Source of the DNA: an uncultured Cetobacterium sp.
Lineage (GTDB): Bacteria > Fusobacteriota > Fusobacteriia > Fusobacteriales > Fusobacteriaceae
NCBI GenBank assembly: GCA_900766645.1
Contig: CAAFWD010000064.1
Coordinates: 1 to 28,932 of the forward strand
Direction of reading: 5' to 3'
DNA: 28,932 bases
Positions 8,385 through 15,408 of the stretch are shown here, one piece after another. Made by a program: the position numbers and the translations under genes. Positions within the stretch are counted from its first letter, which is position 1; every line of letters starts with the position of its first letter. A model generated the notes under the pieces. The model was not told where the DNA came from. It was given only the letters and a program-made list of their open reading frames with translations, and did not search any database.

Positions 8385-8410
8385 AAAAAAGACCTGAAAA
8401 TTTTCAGGTC
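8385..8410 (-). terminator. Riboswitch-controlled intrinsic terminator
   Basis: A perfect 20-bp palindrome of GACCTGAAAA with TTTTCAGGTC (8391-8410) is followed on the minus strand by a T-run (8385-8390). Its 5' arm (TGACCT, 8411-8406) can instead pair with GGGTCA (8460-8455) at the 3' end of the aptamer, giving the antiterminator. Confidence 0.8.
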
Positions 8411-8456
8411 AGAAAATAAACTTACTAAAATTAAAATAGTAAACTTTATATTTATG

Positions 8457-8521
8457 ACCCATAGCAAATTATTTACGGTAATTCGTAGAAACTCTCCACC
8501 TTATTAGGAGTATATATGGAT
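8457..8521 (-). promoter_or_regulatory. Purine riboswitch aptamer (guanine/hypoxanthine type)
   Basis: Read on the minus strand: P1 pairs ATCCATA with TATGGGT. P2 (CTCC/GGAG) is capped by a loop containing AATAAGG. J2/3 is GTTTCTAC, matching the family core. P3 (GAATTA/TAATTT) is capped by CCGTAAA, and J3/1 is GCTATG. Loop GG and loop CC can form the kissing interaction. The ligand-selecting base in J3/1 is C, as in guanine-binding members. P2 is shorter than usual. Ligand binding should stabilise P1 and so allow the terminator at 8385-8410, switching the permease off. Confidence 0.87.
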
Positions 8522-8540
8522 ACTATTTATCTTTACCTTT

Positions 8541-8569
8541 ATAATAGTTTTTAACAGTAATTTTGTCAA
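8541..8569 (-). promoter_or_regulatory. Promoter of the riboswitch-permease unit
   Basis: A consensus TTGACA (8569-8564) followed after 17 bp by TATTAT (8546-8541) on the minus strand, about 20 bp upstream of the aptamer P1 helix. Confidence 0.75.
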
Positions 8570-8600
8570 GTAATTAATTTTTTTATTTTTATAAGTTTTT

Positions 8601-8629
8601 TTGATTTTTTTGAAAAAAAAAAATATAAT
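8601..8629 (+). promoter_or_regulatory. Promoter of the threonine aldolase gene
   Basis: TTGATT (8601-8606), a 17-bp A/T spacer and a perfect TATAAT (8624-8629), 33 bp upstream of the ATG at 8662. Confidence 0.65.
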
Positions 8630-8661
8630 CTATTAACACTTTTTAGGAGGGAAATATTATT

Positions 8662-9684
8662 ATGAAAAAAAGTTTTGCTAGTGATAATTATAGTGGAGTT
8701 CATCCAAAAATTTTAGAAAAAATAATTGAAGTTAATACTGGTCATGTTGAAGCTTATGGAAGTGACCCTTTTACAGCAGAAGCTATTGATCTTTTTAAAA
8801 AAGAATTTGGAGATGTTGAAGTTTTTTTTGTTTTAAATGGAACTGGTGCGAATGTTCTTTCTCTTGAAGGAATTAAAAATAAACATTCTGCAGTTATCTG
8901 CCCTGAGAGTGCCCACATAGTACAAGACGAAACAGGAGCACCTAGTAAAATAACCGGAATGCAACTTTTAACCGTTCCTTCTAATGATGGAAAATTAGAT
9001 ATAGAAGCTGCCAAAAAATGGTTATCTTTTAGAAATAATTTTCATAAACCTAATGCAGATATTATTTCTATCAGTCAAACTACCGAATCTGGTACTGTTT
9101 ATTCTTTAGAAGAAATAAAATCTATTTCTAAGTTTGCTAAAGAAAATAATATGTTATTACATATGGATGGAGCTAGAATATCTAATGCAGCTGTTTCTCT
9201 TGGTTGCTCTTTTAAAGAAATGACTAAAGATCTCGGTATAGATGTCTTATCATTCGGTGGTACTAAAAACGGCCTTATGTATGGTGAAGCGATTATATTT
9301 TTCAATAAGGATCTTGCTAGAGATTTTGCATTTACTAGAAAACAAAATCTTCAATTAGCTTCTAAAATGAGATTTTTATCTGCACAGTTTATCCCTTATT
9401 TAAAGGAAAATATTTGGTTTGAATGTGCAAAAAACGCTAATGATATAGCACTATACCTTAGTGAACAACTTACAAAAATAAATATTCCGATTACAAATAA
9501 AGTTTTAGGAAATGCTGTTTTTGCTATTCTTCCACCTGAAATTATACCTACATTACAAAAGTATTTTCACTTTTACATTTGGAATGAAAATACCCATGAA
9601 ATAAGACTTGTAACATCCTTTGATAGCACTAAGGAAGATGCAGATAATTTTGTAAAAAAAATTCAAGAATTACTAGGAAAATAA
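8662..9684 (+). CDS. ltaE: Low-specificity L-threonine aldolase (PLP-dependent)
   Basis: A 340-residue cytoplasmic fold-type I PLP enzyme of the beta-eliminating-lyase/threonine aldolase family. It cleaves L-threonine or L-allo-threonine to glycine and acetaldehyde. Visible features are the N-terminal FASDNYSGVHP, the cofactor-binding LNGTGANVLSLEG (58-70), HMDGAR (167-172, Asp169 expected to hold the PLP ring nitrogen), and SFGGTKNG (197-204) with Lys202 as the Schiff-base lysine. Length is normal for the family. The start is ATG with TAGGAGGG upstream. It is probably monocistronic; no clear terminator is seen in 9685-9760. Other beta-eliminating lyases share the fold, but the motif set favours threonine aldolase. 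Confidence 0.9.
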   Translation: MKKSFASDNYSGVHPKILEKIIEVNTGHVEAYGSDPFTAEAIDLFKKEFGDVEVFFVLNGTGANVLSLEGIKNKHSAVICPESAHIVQDETGAPSKITGMQLLTVPSNDGKLDIEAAKKWLSFRNNFHKPNADIISISQTTESGTVYSLEEIKSISKFAKENNMLLHMDGARISNAAVSLGCSFKEMTKDLGIDVLSFGGTKNGLMYGEAIIFFNKDLARDFAFTRKQNLQLASKMRFLSAQFIPYLKENIWFECAKNANDIALYLSEQLTKINIPITNKVLGNAVFAILPPEIIPTLQKYFHFYIWNENTHEIRLVTSFDSTKEDADNFVKKIQELLGK

Positions 9685-9759
9685 TTATTTTATGATATAA
9701 TTTATTTATAGTATGTAAGATTTTCTTTCATTCTTTGTATGTTTTTTTTAAAAATAATA

Positions 9760-9788
9760 TTGATTTAATGAACCAAATGTGAAATAAT
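9760..9788 (+). promoter_or_regulatory. Possible promoter of the EIIA gene
   Basis: TTGATT (9760-9765) with AATAAT (9783-9788) 17 bp downstream. The -10 element lies inside the left arm of the palindrome at 9774-9809. A weak match. Confidence 0.4.
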
Positions 9789-9809
9789 ATTACATATATT
9801 TCGCATTTG
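9774..9809. repeat. 13-bp inverted repeat upstream of the EIIA gene (candidate operator)
   Basis: CAAATGTGAAATA (9774-9786) faces TATTTCGCATTTG (9797-9809); the arms pair at every position with one G-T wobble, around a 10-bp A/T loop. There is no T-run after it, so it is not a terminator. It covers the likely -10 element and transcription start of the next gene, as an operator for a dimeric repressor would. Confidence 0.55.
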
Positions 9810-9830
9810 AAATTGAAAGGAGAATTAACT

Positions 9831-10328
9831 ATGGGATTATTTGATTTCTTTAAAAAGAAAAAAGAGGATGAGTGGTTTAATATATACTCTCCACTAAATG
9901 GAAAAGTTATTCCTTTAAGCGAAATACCTGATGACGCATTTTCGCAAAAAATGATTGGAGACGGATGTGGAATAGATCCAACTACAGGGTCAGTTTGTGC
10001 TCCAGTTGCTGGAGAAATAGATATCTTTGCAACTAATCATGCTGTTAGCTTTGAAGTTCCTAACGGACTTGAGTTAATTGTTCACTTTGGTATTGATACA
10101 GTTAAACTTGATGGTCACGGATTTGAAAGAATTGCTGAGCCTGGATCAACTGTTGAAGTTAAAGAGGAACTTATCAAGTACGATTTAGACTACATCAAAG
10201 AAAACGCTAAATCTACAAAAACTCCAGTTATAATTGCTAACATGGATCAAGTTGAAGAACTTGAAGTTGTTGCTAATGGAGATGTTAAGGTTGGAGACCT
10301 TTTAATGAGAGTTAAAATCAAGAAGTAA
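9831..10328 (+). CDS. Stand-alone PTS glucose-type EIIA protein (Crr-like)
   Basis: A 165-residue cytoplasmic protein comprising a single EIIA(Glc) domain. The phosphoryl-accepting histidine lies in LIVHFGIDTVKL (His85, matching His90 of the E. coli protein), and the second active-site histidine is His70 in ATNHAVSF. Both are present, so it should carry phosphate from HPr to a sugar-specific EIIB. GSVCAPVAGEI (53-63) is also typical. The basic N-terminus MGLFDFFKKKKEDE resembles the membrane-associating tail of Crr proteins. The start chosen is ATG 9831 behind AAAGGAG; an upstream TTG at 9807 would place the ribosome-binding site inside the gene. No EIIB/EIIC or HPr gene lies nearby. Confidence 0.92.
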   Translation: MGLFDFFKKKKEDEWFNIYSPLNGKVIPLSEIPDDAFSQKMIGDGCGIDPTTGSVCAPVAGEIDIFATNHAVSFEVPNGLELIVHFGIDTVKLDGHGFERIAEPGSTVEVKEELIKYDLDYIKENAKSTKTPVIIANMDQVEELEVVANGDVKVGDLLMRVKIKK

Positions 10329-10333
10329 TTTTT

Positions 10334-10373
10334 AAGAAGGTGCCTCTTTAATATTTAAAGTGGTACCTTTCTT
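10334..10373 (+). terminator. Imperfect hairpin after the EIIA gene (weak terminator or attenuator)
   Basis: An 18-base arm (10334-10351) pairs with 10355-10373 with one bulge and one mismatch, but only a short interrupted T-tract follows. It could end the EIIA transcript or partly couple it to the fumarase operon. Confidence 0.5.
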
Positions 10374-10414
10374 ATTAACTATAAAAACATACACGAAATC
10401 TAAGGAGGAAGAAA

Positions 10415-11257
10415 ATGAGAGTACTAGATTTAGATTTAGTAACTAATGAGGTAGCTAGATTATGTATTGAAGCTAACTATTACATTGGTCACGATGTTCT
10501 AAACAAAATTAAAGCCTGTCAAAAAACTGAAACAAGTGAATTAGGAAAGGTTATCCTAGGTCAAATCATCGAAAATGATGAAATTGCAGCTAACGATAAT
10601 GTTCCTATGTGTCAAGATACTGGACTTGTTGTTGTTTTCCTTGAAATCGGTACAGAGGTTAAAATTGAAGGAGATATTTATCAAGCTGTTAATGCTGGAG
10701 TTGCTAAAGGGTATATCGAAGGATATTTAAGAAAGTCTGTTATCAGACACCCATTAGACAGAGTTAACACTCAAGATAATACACCTGCTGTTATCCACAC
10801 TAAATTAGTTCCTGGATCTGACAAAGTTAAGATAATAGTTGCACCTAAAGGTGGAGGTTCTGAGAACATGAGTACATTAAAAATGTTCAAACCTGCTGAT
10901 GGTGTTGAAGCTATAAAGAAATTTGTAGTTGATACAGTTAAAAATGCTGGTGGAAATCCTTGTCCTCCTATCATTGTTGGAGTAGGTATTGGTGGAAACT
11001 TTGAGAGATGTGCTGAATTAGCAAAAGAATCTCTTTTAAGAGAAATCGATGATGTTAATCCTGATCCAATTGCAGCTGCATTAGAAGCTGAGTTATTAGA
11101 GTTAGTTAATAATACTTATGTTGGACCTCAAGGTCTTGGAGGTATTACGACTGCTTTAGCTGTTAAAGTTGAAACTCAAGCTTGTCACTTCGCTTCATTA
11201 CCTGTTGCTGTTAACTTAAACTGTCATGCTGCTAGACACAAGGAGGTTGTACTATGA
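10415..11257 (+). CDS. fumA: Class I fumarate hydratase, alpha subunit
   Basis: A 280-residue N-terminal half of the two-subunit, [4Fe-4S]-dependent fumarase, which interconverts fumarate and L-malate. Conserved blocks are NVPMCQDTG (62-70), KGGGSENMS (145-153), NPCPPIIVGVGIGGNFERC (181-199) and NLNCHAARH (267-275). Cys66, Cys183 and Cys270 are the probable cluster ligands by comparison with single-chain class I fumarases. The start is ATG after AAGGAGG. The gene overlaps the beta subunit by 4 bp (ATGA at 11254) and is followed by malic enzyme, which favours fumarase over the related tartrate dehydratase, though sequence alone cannot exclude the latter. Confidence 0.9.
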   Translation: MRVLDLDLVTNEVARLCIEANYYIGHDVLNKIKACQKTETSELGKVILGQIIENDEIAANDNVPMCQDTGLVVVFLEIGTEVKIEGDIYQAVNAGVAKGYIEGYLRKSVIRHPLDRVNTQDNTPAVIHTKLVPGSDKVKIIVAPKGGGSENMSTLKMFKPADGVEAIKKFVVDTVKNAGGNPCPPIIVGVGIGGNFERCAELAKESLLREIDDVNPDPIAAALEAELLELVNNTYVGPQGLGGITTALAVKVETQACHFASLPVAVNLNCHAARHKEVVL

Positions 11258-11796
11258 TCAAATTAACTACTCCATTAAGAGATGAAGATATTGCAAAATT
11301 AAAATCTGGAGATGCAGTTACTATCACTGGAGTTATATATACTGCTAGAGATGCTGCTCATGCTAGATTAGTTAAATTATTAGAAGAAGGTAAAGAACTA
11401 CCTTTTGATGTAAAAGGTCAAGTTATATATTATGCAGGTCCAACTCCTGCAAAGCCTGGACAACCTATTGGAAGCTGTGGTCCAACTACAAGTTATAGAA
11501 TGGATTCATACTCTCCAGCTATATTAGATCAAGGTTTAAAAGGTATGATTGGAAAAGGTGCTAGAGATGCTAGTGTTAAAGAATCTATCGTAAAAAATAA
11601 AGCTGTTTATTTTGCTGCTGTTGGTGGAGCTGCTGCTCTTATCGCTAAATCAGTAAAAAGCAGTGAAGTTATCGCTTACGAAGATCTTGGTGCTGAAGCA
11701 ATCAGAAGATTAGAGGTTGTTGACTTCCCAGCAATCGTAATAAATGACTGTGAAGGAAACGATCTTTATGAAATAGCTAGAAATAGCTCAAAATAA
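11254..11796 (+). CDS. fumB: Class I fumarate hydratase, beta subunit
   Basis: A 180-residue C-terminal half of the two-subunit class I fumarase. It carries the swivelling substrate-binding domain: GVIYTARDAAHARL (26-39), YYAGPTPAKPGQPIGSCGPT (59-78) and TTSYRMDSYSP (78-88), and the GKGARD loop (100-105). Translation is coupled to the alpha subunit through an ATGA overlap, with AAGGAGG inside the upstream gene. Malic enzyme starts 23 bp after its stop. The two subunits together form one active site around an oxygen-sensitive cluster, which suits an anaerobe. Confidence 0.9.
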   Translation: MIKLTTPLRDEDIAKLKSGDAVTITGVIYTARDAAHARLVKLLEEGKELPFDVKGQVIYYAGPTPAKPGQPIGSCGPTTSYRMDSYSPAILDQGLKGMIGKGARDASVKESIVKNKAVYFAAVGGAAALIAKSVKSSEVIAYEDLGAEAIRRLEVVDFPAIVINDCEGNDLYEIARNSSK

Positions 11797-11819
11797 AGAT
11801 AAGAGGGGTAAGATAAAAT

Positions 11820-12995
11820 ATGTCTACTGTATTTGAAAAATCATTAGAGTTACACGAGAATCACTTAGGTAAAATAGAAGTTATCTCTAAAGTTGCTGTT
11901 ACAAACAAAGAGGAGTTAAGTCTTGCTTATTCTCCTGGAGTTGCTGCTCCGTGTACTGCAATCAAAGAAAATAAGGAAAACGTTTATAAGTATACATCAA
12001 AAGGAAATATGGTTGCAGTTGTAACTGACGGTTCTGCTGTTCTAGGATTAGGTAATATCGGTCCTGAAGCTGCACTTCCAGTGATGGAAGGAAAAGCTAT
12101 TTTATTCAAGCAATTTGCTGGAGTAGATGCTTTCCCAATCTGTTTAGATACACAGGATACAGAAGAAATTATTAAAACTGTTAAATTAATAGCTCCTGGA
12201 TTTGGTGGAATAAACTTAGAAGATATTTCAGCTCCTAGATGTGTTGAAATTGAAACTAGATTAAAAGAAGAATTAGATATTCCTGTATTCCACGATGACC
12301 AACATGGAACTGCTATCGTTGTTGTAGCAGCACTTATTAATTCTTTCAAATTAGTAGATAAGTCATTCGAAACAGCTAAATTTGTAGTTAGTGGTGCTGG
12401 AGCGGCTGGAAGTTCTATTATTAAGCTTCTTATAAAAATGGGAGCTAAAAATATTGTAGTTAATGATATTGATGGAATTATCAATAAAGATGATATTGAT
12501 AACTATAACTTCTTAAAAGCTGAAATTGCTCAAATTACAAATCCCGAAAATATAAAGGGAGGACTTGCTGAGGCTGTAAAGGGTTCTGATGTTTTCATCG
12601 GAGTTTCTGCTGCTAATATCTTATCAACAGATATGGTTAAAACTATGAATAAAGATGCTATTGTCTTTGCAATGGCTAACCCTAGTCCTGAAATTATGCC
12701 TGAAGATGCAATCGCTGGAGGAGCTAAAATTGTAGGTACTGGTAGATCTGACTATCCTAACCAAGTTAATAATGTTTTAGCTTTCCCTGGAATTTTCAGA
12801 GGTGCACTTGATGCTAAAGCTAAAAAAATAACTGAAGAAATGAAAGTTGCTGCAGCTGTTGGTATTGCAAAACTTGTTTCGGATGAAGAATTAAACCCTG
12901 AATATGTTATTCCTAATCCTTTTGATTCTAGAGTAGCTACTATTGTTGCTGACGAAGTTAAAAGAATTGCGAAAGAACAAAATATAACTAGATAA
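11820..12995 (+). CDS. Malic enzyme (oxidative decarboxylation of malate to pyruvate)
   Basis: A 391-residue short bacterial malic enzyme. It converts L-malate plus NAD(P)+ to pyruvate, CO2 and NAD(P)H. Family landmarks are LAYSPGVAAPC (35-45, catalytic Tyr37), VMEGKAILFKQFAG (88-101, catalytic Lys92), GFGGINLEDISAP (127-139, metal-binding acids), VFHDDQHGTA (156-165) and the dinucleotide fold SGAGAAGSSI (191-200). There is no phosphotransacetylase extension. It is the third gene of the fumA-fumB-malic enzyme unit, so fumarate can flow through malate to pyruvate from one transcript. NAD is the more usual cofactor for this size class, but the choice is not proven. The terminator at 13002-13029 follows. 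Confidence 0.92.
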   Translation: MSTVFEKSLELHENHLGKIEVISKVAVTNKEELSLAYSPGVAAPCTAIKENKENVYKYTSKGNMVAVVTDGSAVLGLGNIGPEAALPVMEGKAILFKQFAGVDAFPICLDTQDTEEIIKTVKLIAPGFGGINLEDISAPRCVEIETRLKEELDIPVFHDDQHGTAIVVVAALINSFKLVDKSFETAKFVVSGAGAAGSSIIKLLIKMGAKNIVVNDIDGIINKDDIDNYNFLKAEIAQITNPENIKGGLAEAVKGSDVFIGVSAANILSTDMVKTMNKDAIVFAMANPSPEIMPEDAIAGGAKIVGTGRSDYPNQVNNVLAFPGIFRGALDAKAKKITEEMKVAAAVGIAKLVSDEELNPEYVIPNPFDSRVATIVADEVKRIAKEQNITR

Positions 12996-13001
12996 TAAAT
13001 T

Positions 13002-13029
13002 AAAAAAGCCAGTTTAAACTGGCTTTTTT
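13002..13029. terminator. Bidirectional intrinsic terminator
   Basis: A perfect 28-bp palindrome, AAAAAAGCCAGTTT with AAACTGGCTTTTTT, lies between the convergent malic enzyme and the PaeA-like gene. Confidence 0.9.
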
Positions 13030-13051
13030 TTATTAATATTCTTTACTTTTC

Positions 13052-14374
13052 CTATTCCTCTGATTTTAAAGTTTCTGATAACTGAGGTGTTGTTTCTTTT
13101 AAACTCTGTTTTTTCATTACTAAAAGCTGATCTATTTTAAAATTATCTACATCTACAACCTCAAAACTATAGTTATCATACTCTATAAAAGCACCTTTGT
13201 TTGGAATTGTTTTTAACATGTACATCATAAATCCTGCTACAGTTTCATAACTATCCTCTTCAGGGAAAGATTCTATATTTAAAACTTTTTTTACATCTTC
13301 AATAGCTGTAACTCCATCTATCAACCATGAATCTTCTCCTCTTTTTATTATATAATCATCTTGCATAGGATACACCACATCTCCCATTAAAGTTGAAATT
13401 ACATCTGTTAATGTTATCACTCCTACAACATGAGCATATTCGTTTAATATTACAGCAAAATCTTCCCTTGCTTCATTAAATCTATCTAACATATCTGATA
13501 GTGTTAATGTATTTGGTATTATTAAAATATTTCTATTTGTTATCTCTTTTATATTTTGAAGACCAGTCGATTCCCCTTTTAAAATTTTCGGTAAAATATC
13601 TTTTGATCCCACATAACCATATATTGAATCTATATCCTTTTCACACACCAAAAATTTAGAATGAGGATACTCCGCTATCTTTTGTTTTATACTTTCTTCT
13701 GTTTCTTCTAAAGTGAAATACACTATTTCATCTCTTGTTGTCATAGCTGATGAAACCCATCTTTGTTCCAGTTCAAAAACATTTTCTATTAAATGATGTT
13801 CTTTGCTTTGAACAACCCCAGCTTCTGCTCCAGCATCTACTAAAGCAAATATGTCATCATGTGTTATCATATCTTCTCTTGAGTTAGGAGTATTAAAAAC
13901 TCTAAATACTAAATTTGCAACACTACTAAACACCCAAACTACTGGAGTTAAAACTTTTATTGTTAATAACATTGGATTCACCAGAGAAAGAGCTGTCGCT
14001 TCTGGAAAAACCATTGCCAATCTTTTAGGTATAAGATCTGCAAATTCTATAAAAGATCCCGTAACTAAACTAAAAGAAATTAAAAAAGCTATTGTTTCAT
14101 TTCCAATATAATCCATTAAAACTGGAGTAAATACATCATTTCCTATGATACCAGCTAATATTGCAACTATATTTACACCTATTTGAACTGTTGTAAAAAA
14201 GTTTCCTGGATTTCTCTGAAGATCCATAACTTTTTTTGCATTTTCATTTCCTTCATCCACAAGCACTTGTAATTTTAATTTTCTTGCACCTGCAAGAGAA
14301 ATTTCAGCCATTGAAAAAAAAGCACTCATTAGAATTAATAAGATAATAAATAAAATTTTACCTGTTATTCCCAT
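13052..14374 (-). CDS. CNNM/CBS/CorC-domain membrane protein, PaeA (YtfL)-like
   Basis: A 440-residue protein with an N-terminal CNNM (DUF21) membrane domain of about four helices (1-185), a paired CBS module (about 200-320, including SSAMTTRDEIVYF and AREDFAVILNEYAHVVGVITLTDV), and a C-terminal CorC/HlyC domain (about 340-425). Length, domain order and local blocks such as PHSKFLVC and GFMMYML resemble E. coli YtfL/PaeA, reported to export polyamines such as cadaverine and putrescine. Other relatives are linked to Mg2+ or Co2+ efflux, so the substrate remains open. Its ATG overlaps the end of dapF by 10 bp, with AAAGGAG inside dapF, so the two are co-transcribed. Confidence 0.85.
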   Translation of the reverse strand: MGITGKILFIILLILMSAFFSMAEISLAGARKLKLQVLVDEGNENAKKVMDLQRNPGNFFTTVQIGVNIVAILAGIIGNDVFTPVLMDYIGNETIAFLISFSLVTGSFIEFADLIPKRLAMVFPEATALSLVNPMLLTIKVLTPVVWVFSSVANLVFRVFNTPNSREDMITHDDIFALVDAGAEAGVVQSKEHHLIENVFELEQRWVSSAMTTRDEIVYFTLEETEESIKQKIAEYPHSKFLVCEKDIDSIYGYVGSKDILPKILKGESTGLQNIKEITNRNILIIPNTLTLSDMLDRFNEAREDFAVILNEYAHVVGVITLTDVISTLMGDVVYPMQDDYIIKRGEDSWLIDGVTAIEDVKKVLNIESFPEEDSYETVAGFMMYMLKTIPNKGAFIEYDNYSFEVVDVDNFKIDQLLVMKKQSLKETTPQLSETLKSEE

Positions 14375-15195
14375 ATAACTTCTCCTTTAAATGTTGTTTT
14401 TGCTTCTCCCGTCATATATATACCATCCTTTTTTAATTCTATTTTCAAATTACCACCTTCTGTTTTCACATTAACTTTATTCTCTACTAATTCTAATTTA
14501 TTTGCTAAAAATACACTGGCACACGATCCTGTTCCACAAGCTAAAGTTCTTCCTGCCCCTCTTTCCCATGTTTTTATTTTTATATTTTTTTTATCTAAAA
14601 CCTCAATAAAATTTACGTTCATCTTTTTAGGAAATAACCCATGTTTTTCAAGCTCATATCCTAAACCATTTACATCGGTATTTTCTAAGTCTTCACAGAT
14701 TACTACTATATGTGGGACCCCTACTAAAACTGATGAAAATATAATTTTTTCACCTAAAATATCCACTTCTTCATTTATAACTTCTTTTTTTTCTAAAGCT
14801 ACTGGAATTTTTTTAGGATCTAAACTAGGCTCCCCCATATATATTTCTACTTCTATAACACTACCGTCCTTTATTTTTAATTTAGCTTCTTTTATTCCAT
14901 CTCCAGTTTCTATCAATAAAGGATTTTTATTCAATAGCCCTTCGTCATAAACATATTTTGAGAAACATCTAATTCCATTTCCACACATTTCTCCTCTTGT
15001 GCCATCTGAATTATAATAAACCATTTGAATATCAGCTACATAACTTGGTTCAGCTATCATAATTCCATCTCCACCTACACCAAATCTTCTATCGCAAAGC
15101 TTTTTTGCCATTTCTGAATAGTTTTTATATTTGTTATTAACTCCATCAAATAATAGAAAATCATTTCCTGCACCTTGCATCTTGTTAAATTTCAC
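14365..15195 (-). CDS. dapF: Diaminopimelate epimerase
   Basis: A 276-residue cytoplasmic racemase without cofactor that converts LL- to meso-diaminopimelate for peptidoglycan and lysine. The two catalytic cysteines lie in MCGNGIRC and ACGTGSCAS; KFNKMQGAGNDF and FGVGGDGIM are also standard. The start chosen is GTG 15195-15193, because the family begins with MKFxKMxGxGNDF. GAGGAG lies about 11 bases upstream. A nearer GTG (15204-15202) and a TTG at 15258 would add 3 or 21 residues without family support. Fusobacterium species can use meso-lanthionine in their wall, and their DapF proteins are reported to act on it; which diamino acid applies here is unknown. Confidence 0.93.
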   Translation of the reverse strand: MKFNKMQGAGNDFLLFDGVNNKYKNYSEMAKKLCDRRFGVGGDGIMIAEPSYVADIQMVYYNSDGTRGEMCGNGIRCFSKYVYDEGLLNKNPLLIETGDGIKEAKLKIKDGSVIEVEIYMGEPSLDPKKIPVALEKKEVINEEVDILGEKIIFSSVLVGVPHIVVICEDLENTDVNGLGYELEKHGLFPKKMNVNFIEVLDKKNIKIKTWERGAGRTLACGTGSCASVFLANKLELVENKVNVKTEGGNLKIELKKDGIYMTGEAKTTFKGEVIWE

Positions 15196-15408
15196 TTTAA
15201 TCACTACTCCTCTATAATTAACCAATATCCTTGTCTTATATTTTACCTTATCCTTCAACTTAAAGCAACCCCCTCACCTTTGTTTGATTATACTTTACTT
15301 TTATTATAAATCATGATAAAATTTTACATGTTGTCGTTTTATTATAGTACTATTGCTATTAATAAAGGTCAATTTAATTCTTAACACACTTTTTATTAAG
15401 GAGAGTAT

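Noticed and set aside
9774..9809. CRP-type site or LicT/SacT antiterminator before the EIIA gene
   Set aside because: TGTGA is present, but the matching TCACA at the right spacing is not. No ribonucleic antiterminator consensus or overlapping terminator was seen.
10415..11796. L(+)-tartrate dehydratase TtdAB instead of fumarase
   Set aside because: The two families share the same subunits and motifs. The adjacent malic enzyme and lack of tartrate transport genes favour fumarase, though sequence alone cannot exclude tartrate.
11984..12484. 166-codon minus-strand open frame inside the malic enzyme gene
   Set aside because: A mirror frame of a strongly conserved gene, rich in Ser/Thr/Pro/Ile as expected for a shadow, with no family likeness.
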